A stretch of DNA of 64,000 nucleotides from Proteobacteria bacterium CAG:495 (GTDB lineage: Bacteria; Pseudomonadota; Alphaproteobacteria; RF32; CAG-239): positions 29,718 to 93,717 of the forward strand of contig HF995316.1 in assembly GCA_000432275.1 (NCBI GenBank). The letters are read 5' to 3'. The notes under the pieces were generated by a model that saw only the letters and a program-made list of their open reading frames with translations, searched no databases and had not been told where the DNA came from. Of the stretch, positions 61,145-64,000 are shown in pieces (position 1 is the stretch's first letter; the number at the start of each line of letters is the position of its first letter). The position numbers and the translations under genes are program-made.

Positions 61145-63583
61145 ATGAGCATTACCAAGTTAAAATCCAACCAGCTTTATACCAAATGCGATCCTAAAAA
61201 GTTTAAGTTCTCCAGCACCGCCGAACTGGAAGAACGTCTTTCCGCATTGGGGCAGGATCGGGCTTTAAGTGCGGTGGAAATTGGTATCAACATCCAGTCA
61301 AAAGGATATAATCTTTTTTGCCTCGGGCCGGAAGGCACCGGAAAAACCAGCCTGGTCAAACGTGTTTTGGTGGAAGAAGCCAAAAAAAGGCCGACCCCCG
61401 ATGATTGGGCCTATGTTTATAATTTCGACGAACCCTATAAACCGCAGGCAGTTAATTTCCCTGCCGGCACCGCGGCCGAATTTGCCAAAGACATTGACAA
61501 ACTGATTGAAACTCTGTCGGTTTCGATTCCCGCCATTCTGGAAAGTGACGAATATAAGGCCGGCCAAAGTATCATTCATGAAAAATTCAAACAGCATAAG
61601 GAAGAATATATCAAAATTCTTCAGAAAAAGGCCAAAGGCAAAAGTGTTTCCTTGCTGCATATGCCGGTCGGTTTGGTCGTTGCTCCCGTTAAAAACGGAG
61701 AAGTGCTGAGCCCGGAAGCCTTTGACGAGCTTCCCGAAAGCGAGAAAAAACAGCTGCTGGAAGACCTCAACCAAATGCAGGAGGAAATTGAAAACACCGC
61801 TCAGGATTTGCCTCAATGGGAAGATAAACAGCGCAAGGAAACCAATGATTTGCGCGAGAAGTTTTTGAAAATCGCGGTCAAAAACCCCATTGACGAACTT
61901 CATGCCAAATATAAAGGGCACAAACAGGCCAACGACTTTTTGAAAAAGATTCAAAAACACATTATTACCAATATCGATGAATTTATGCCTTCTTCGGAAA
62001 ACAATTGCGGCGGCGGTGAAGGGGACGATGCGCTTTCCGCTCTGTTTTCCCGGATGAAGCAGCCGGAAGAAGACAAATATGCAAAGTTCAAAGTTAACGT
62101 CATCGTCAAAAACGAACCGGATTCCGGGGCGCCGATTATTCATCTGGACCACCCCACGCAGGGAAATCTGGTCGGCCGCGTTGAACGTATCCAGCAATAT
62201 GGCGCTTTGCTGACAGACTTCAGTTTGATAAAATCCGGTGCTCTGCACCAGGCCAACGGCGGCTTTTTGCTTATTGATGCCCGAAAATTGCTGTTGCAGC
62301 CTTATGCCTGGGATTCTCTGAAGCGGGCGTTGGCTTCTAAAACCGTTAAAATCGAAGCGCCCAGCGAAGAAACCACTTTCACCACGATTTCTCTCGATCC
62401 GGAACCGATACCTCTTCAGGTTAAGGTTATTCTCACCGGAGACGAGGAGCTCTATGAAGTTTTGAGCGAAAGGGATCCCGACTTTTCTGATTTCTTCAAA
62501 GTAGAGGCGGACTTTGGCGTTTTAATGGACCGTACGCCCGAAAACGAGGTTGAATATGCCAAGCTGATTGGTTCTCTCTCCAAAAAGAAAAAGCTGCGTT
62601 CCCTCAATAAACAGGCCGTTGCCAAGGTCATTGAGTATTCGTCCCGCCTGGCTGAAGATTCCGAAAAGCTGACCGCACATATTGCCTCCATCGGCGATTT
62701 GTTGCGCGAAGCCGATTATTGGGCACGTAAATCCAAGGCGAACCAAATCGGCAAAAACCATATCGAACAGGCGATTGACGCTCAGATTTACCGCAGCGAC
62801 CGTATAAAGCAGGCGATGCTGGAGCAGATTGACAAAGGCACCATTCTAATGGACGTTGAAGGCTCCCGTGTAGGGCAGATTAACGGTCTGGTGGTTTATA
62901 ATTTCTCCCGTACCAGTTTTGGTAAACCGGCCCGGATTACGACTCAGGTGCGTATCGGAAAGGGCGAGTTTATAAATATTGAGCGCGAAGTTGAAATGAG
63001 CGGCCCTATTCATACCAAGGGTGTTTTAATTCTTTCCAGCCTTTTGGCCAATCGTTTCGCCAAAGACCGTCCCCTGTCATTGAGCGCCTCGATTGTTTTT
63101 GAACAGTCTTACGGCGGCGTTGACGGAGACAGTGCTTCTTCTACCGAATATTACTGTATGCTTTCGGCAATAGCAAATCTCCCGATTAAACAAAACATTG
63201 CCGTTACCGGTTCGATTAACCAGTTTGGTGAAGTCCAGCCCATTGGCGGCGTTAATGAAAAAATTGAAGGATTCTTTGATGTTTGCCGTCATCGCGGTCT
63301 CACCGGAGACCAGGGCGTGATTATCCCCCGTACCAACGTAAAGGACTTGATGCTGCGCGAAGACGTCCTGAATGCCGTTGACGAAGGAAAATTTCATATT
63401 TACGCGGTTGACAATGTTGATGACGGCATAGAAATTCTGACCGGTATTAAAGCCGGCAAACCGGATAAGCACGGAAATTATCCTAAAGGTACCGTCAATT
63501 ATGCTGTCCGGCAGGGGTTGGAGTACTTTTACAAACGTTATGTCAAATTTGCCAGAGAGACGCATGGCTGTCTCGGACGCTGA
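61145..63583 (+). CDS. LonB-type ATP-dependent protease (AAA and S16 domains)
   Basis: An AAA+ protease of 812 residues. Walker A is GPEGTGKT (61-68), placed very near the N-terminus as in bacterial LonB-like proteins with a long insert; the insert (about 100-330) is charged and helical. The second half of the ATPase continues to about 560. The S16 protease domain has the catalytic Ser663 in GDSASS and Lys706 in GGVNEKIEG, 43 residues apart, the same spacing as in E. coli Lon. The N-terminal LAN domain of classical Lon is absent. It may cooperate with quality control; substrates are unknown. Confidence 0.92.
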   Translation: MSITKLKSNQLYTKCDPKKFKFSSTAELEERLSALGQDRALSAVEIGINIQSKGYNLFCLGPEGTGKTSLVKRVLVEEAKKRPTPDDWAYVYNFDEPYKPQAVNFPAGTAAEFAKDIDKLIETLSVSIPAILESDEYKAGQSIIHEKFKQHKEEYIKILQKKAKGKSVSLLHMPVGLVVAPVKNGEVLSPEAFDELPESEKKQLLEDLNQMQEEIENTAQDLPQWEDKQRKETNDLREKFLKIAVKNPIDELHAKYKGHKQANDFLKKIQKHIITNIDEFMPSSENNCGGGEGDDALSALFSRMKQPEEDKYAKFKVNVIVKNEPDSGAPIIHLDHPTQGNLVGRVERIQQYGALLTDFSLIKSGALHQANGGFLLIDARKLLLQPYAWDSLKRALASKTVKIEAPSEETTFTTISLDPEPIPLQVKVILTGDEELYEVLSERDPDFSDFFKVEADFGVLMDRTPENEVEYAKLIGSLSKKKKLRSLNKQAVAKVIEYSSRLAEDSEKLTAHIASIGDLLREADYWARKSKANQIGKNHIEQAIDAQIYRSDRIKQAMLEQIDKGTILMDVEGSRVGQINGLVVYNFSRTSFGKPARITTQVRIGKGEFINIEREVEMSGPIHTKGVLILSSLLANRFAKDRPLSLSASIVFEQSYGGVDGDSASSTEYYCMLSAIANLPIKQNIAVTGSINQFGEVQPIGGVNEKIEGFFDVCRHRGLTGDQGVIIPRTNVKDLMLREDVLNAVDEGKFHIYAVDNVDDGIEILTGIKAGKPDKHGNYPKGTVNYAVRQGLEYFYKRYVKFARETHGCLGR

Positions 63584-63585
63584 TG

Positions 63586-63617
63586 AAAAAAAAGCTCTCA
63601 AACGAGAGCTTTTTTTA
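63586..63617. terminator. Terminator between the LonB gene and the ABC permease
   Basis: The stem AAAAAAGCTCTC/GAGAGCTTTTTTT with an AAAC loop lies right after the LonB stop and ends the convergent permease gene as well. Confidence 0.9.
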
Positions 63618-64000
63618 TTGGTTGCTGTCAAAGTTTATCCTCGGATCTATCAGGGAATAGGTAATGTCCGAAATAAGTCTTAACACCAGGCCTAAAAGGG
63701 CAAAAATATACATCGTGCCGAATATTACCGGATAATCGCGGGTCATAATCGCTTCATACCCGAGCAGGCCCAATCCGTTTAGCGAAAAGATGACCTCGAT
63801 AAGCAGCGCGCCGGTAAACAGCATTTTGATTAAAAGCGTCGGAAATCCGGCAATTACAATCAGCATGGCGTTACGAAACACGTGCCCGTATAAAATTTGG
63901 TTTTGGCTCAATCCCTTTGCTTTTGCCGTCAACACATATTGTTTGTTGATTTCGTCGAGAAAAGAATTTTTGGTCAGCATGGTCAGGCTGGCAAAACCGC
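63615..64000 (-). CDS. yejB: YejB-like oligopeptide/microcin C ABC transporter permease (5' part beyond window)
   Basis: This is the C-terminal part of an inner-membrane permease; the frame is still open at the window edge ([22 protein letters not shown]), so the ATG at 63980 is internal. The visible 128 codons include the EAA-type loop [20 protein letters not shown] and three membrane helices, and end [12 protein letters not shown], the pattern of the YejB family of peptide permeases rather than DppB. The cognate YejE and YejF genes would be downstream but only LonB is seen there, on the other strand; YejA would lie upstream, off the window. Confidence 0.85.
   Translation of the reverse strand, partial: GFASLTMLTKNSFLDEINKQYVLTAKAKGLSQNQILYGHVFRNAMLIVIAGFPTLLIKMLFTGALLIEVIFSLNGLGLLGYEAIMTRDYPVIFGTMYIFALLGLVLRLISDITYSLIDPRINFDSNQ

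Overview
The window looks like a chromosomal segment of an uncultured Alphaproteobacterium, perhaps host-associated. That reading rests on gene order and gene content, not on any database search. Order typical of the class includes rpsT-dnaA-dnaN-recF downstream of mutM and an enoyl-CoA hydratase, gpmI-envC-ctpA-yibQ-rppH, ffs-dnaX-ybaB-recR, an LpoA-like lipoprotein divergent from rsmI-yraN, and lolA-xthA. Class-typical content includes the short HPr kinase, an IalB-like protein, a YejB-like permease and many GANTC sites near replication genes. Composition is moderate (roughly 45-50% G+C by eye). Almost all of the DNA is coding. I saw no insertion sequence, prophage or CRISPR array.

Layout. 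1-4.6 kb: tsaE (cut by the window edge), hprK, mlaEF, radA and cvpA on the plus strand. 4.6-9.5 kb, minus: a PEBP protein, recR, ybaB, dnaX, the SRP RNA and an LpoA-like lipoprotein. 9.6-13.7 kb: rsmI-yraN, rlmN, an IalB-like gene and cca. 13.7-17.1 kb: two alanine tRNAs, then parE with two acetyltransferases. 17.4-19.4 kb: rpsB and tsf behind a structured leader. 19.5-28.6 kb, minus: two unknown genes, the rppH-yibQ-ctpA-envC-gpmI envelope/glycolysis run and a class A PBP. 28.7-38.5 kb: an RHH protein, polA, gyrB, NAD synthesis genes, a porin and a response regulator. 38.6-42.8 kb, minus: xthA, lolA, two serine-rich micro-genes, an orphan DNA methyltransferase, HPr and EIIA-Man. 42.8-53.8 kb: an ABC exporter, recF-dnaN-dnaA, rpsT, enoyl-CoA hydratase, mutM, a degenerate UbiB-like protein and a J-domain protein. 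53.8-64 kb: several unknown membrane, PAS and TPR proteins, tsaB, a LonB-type protease and a YejB-like permease cut by the window edge.

Most genes are housekeeping: replication (DnaA, DnaN, DnaX, GyrB, ParE, PolA, RecF/R), translation and RNA modification, envelope maintenance and PTS-type regulation. The points most worth a second look are: an A10 slippage site in dnaX that would yield a short gamma-like product; two tandem serine-rich micro-genes, each with the same 25-bp upstream element at the same distance; a UbiB-family protein that has lost its kinase motifs but keeps the family's position beside mutM; a triple in-frame repeat and a dead proofreading site in PolA; dense GANTC clusters upstream of dnaA, between dnaA and dnaN, and downstream of polA; and a PAS sensor protein lacking a kinase domain.
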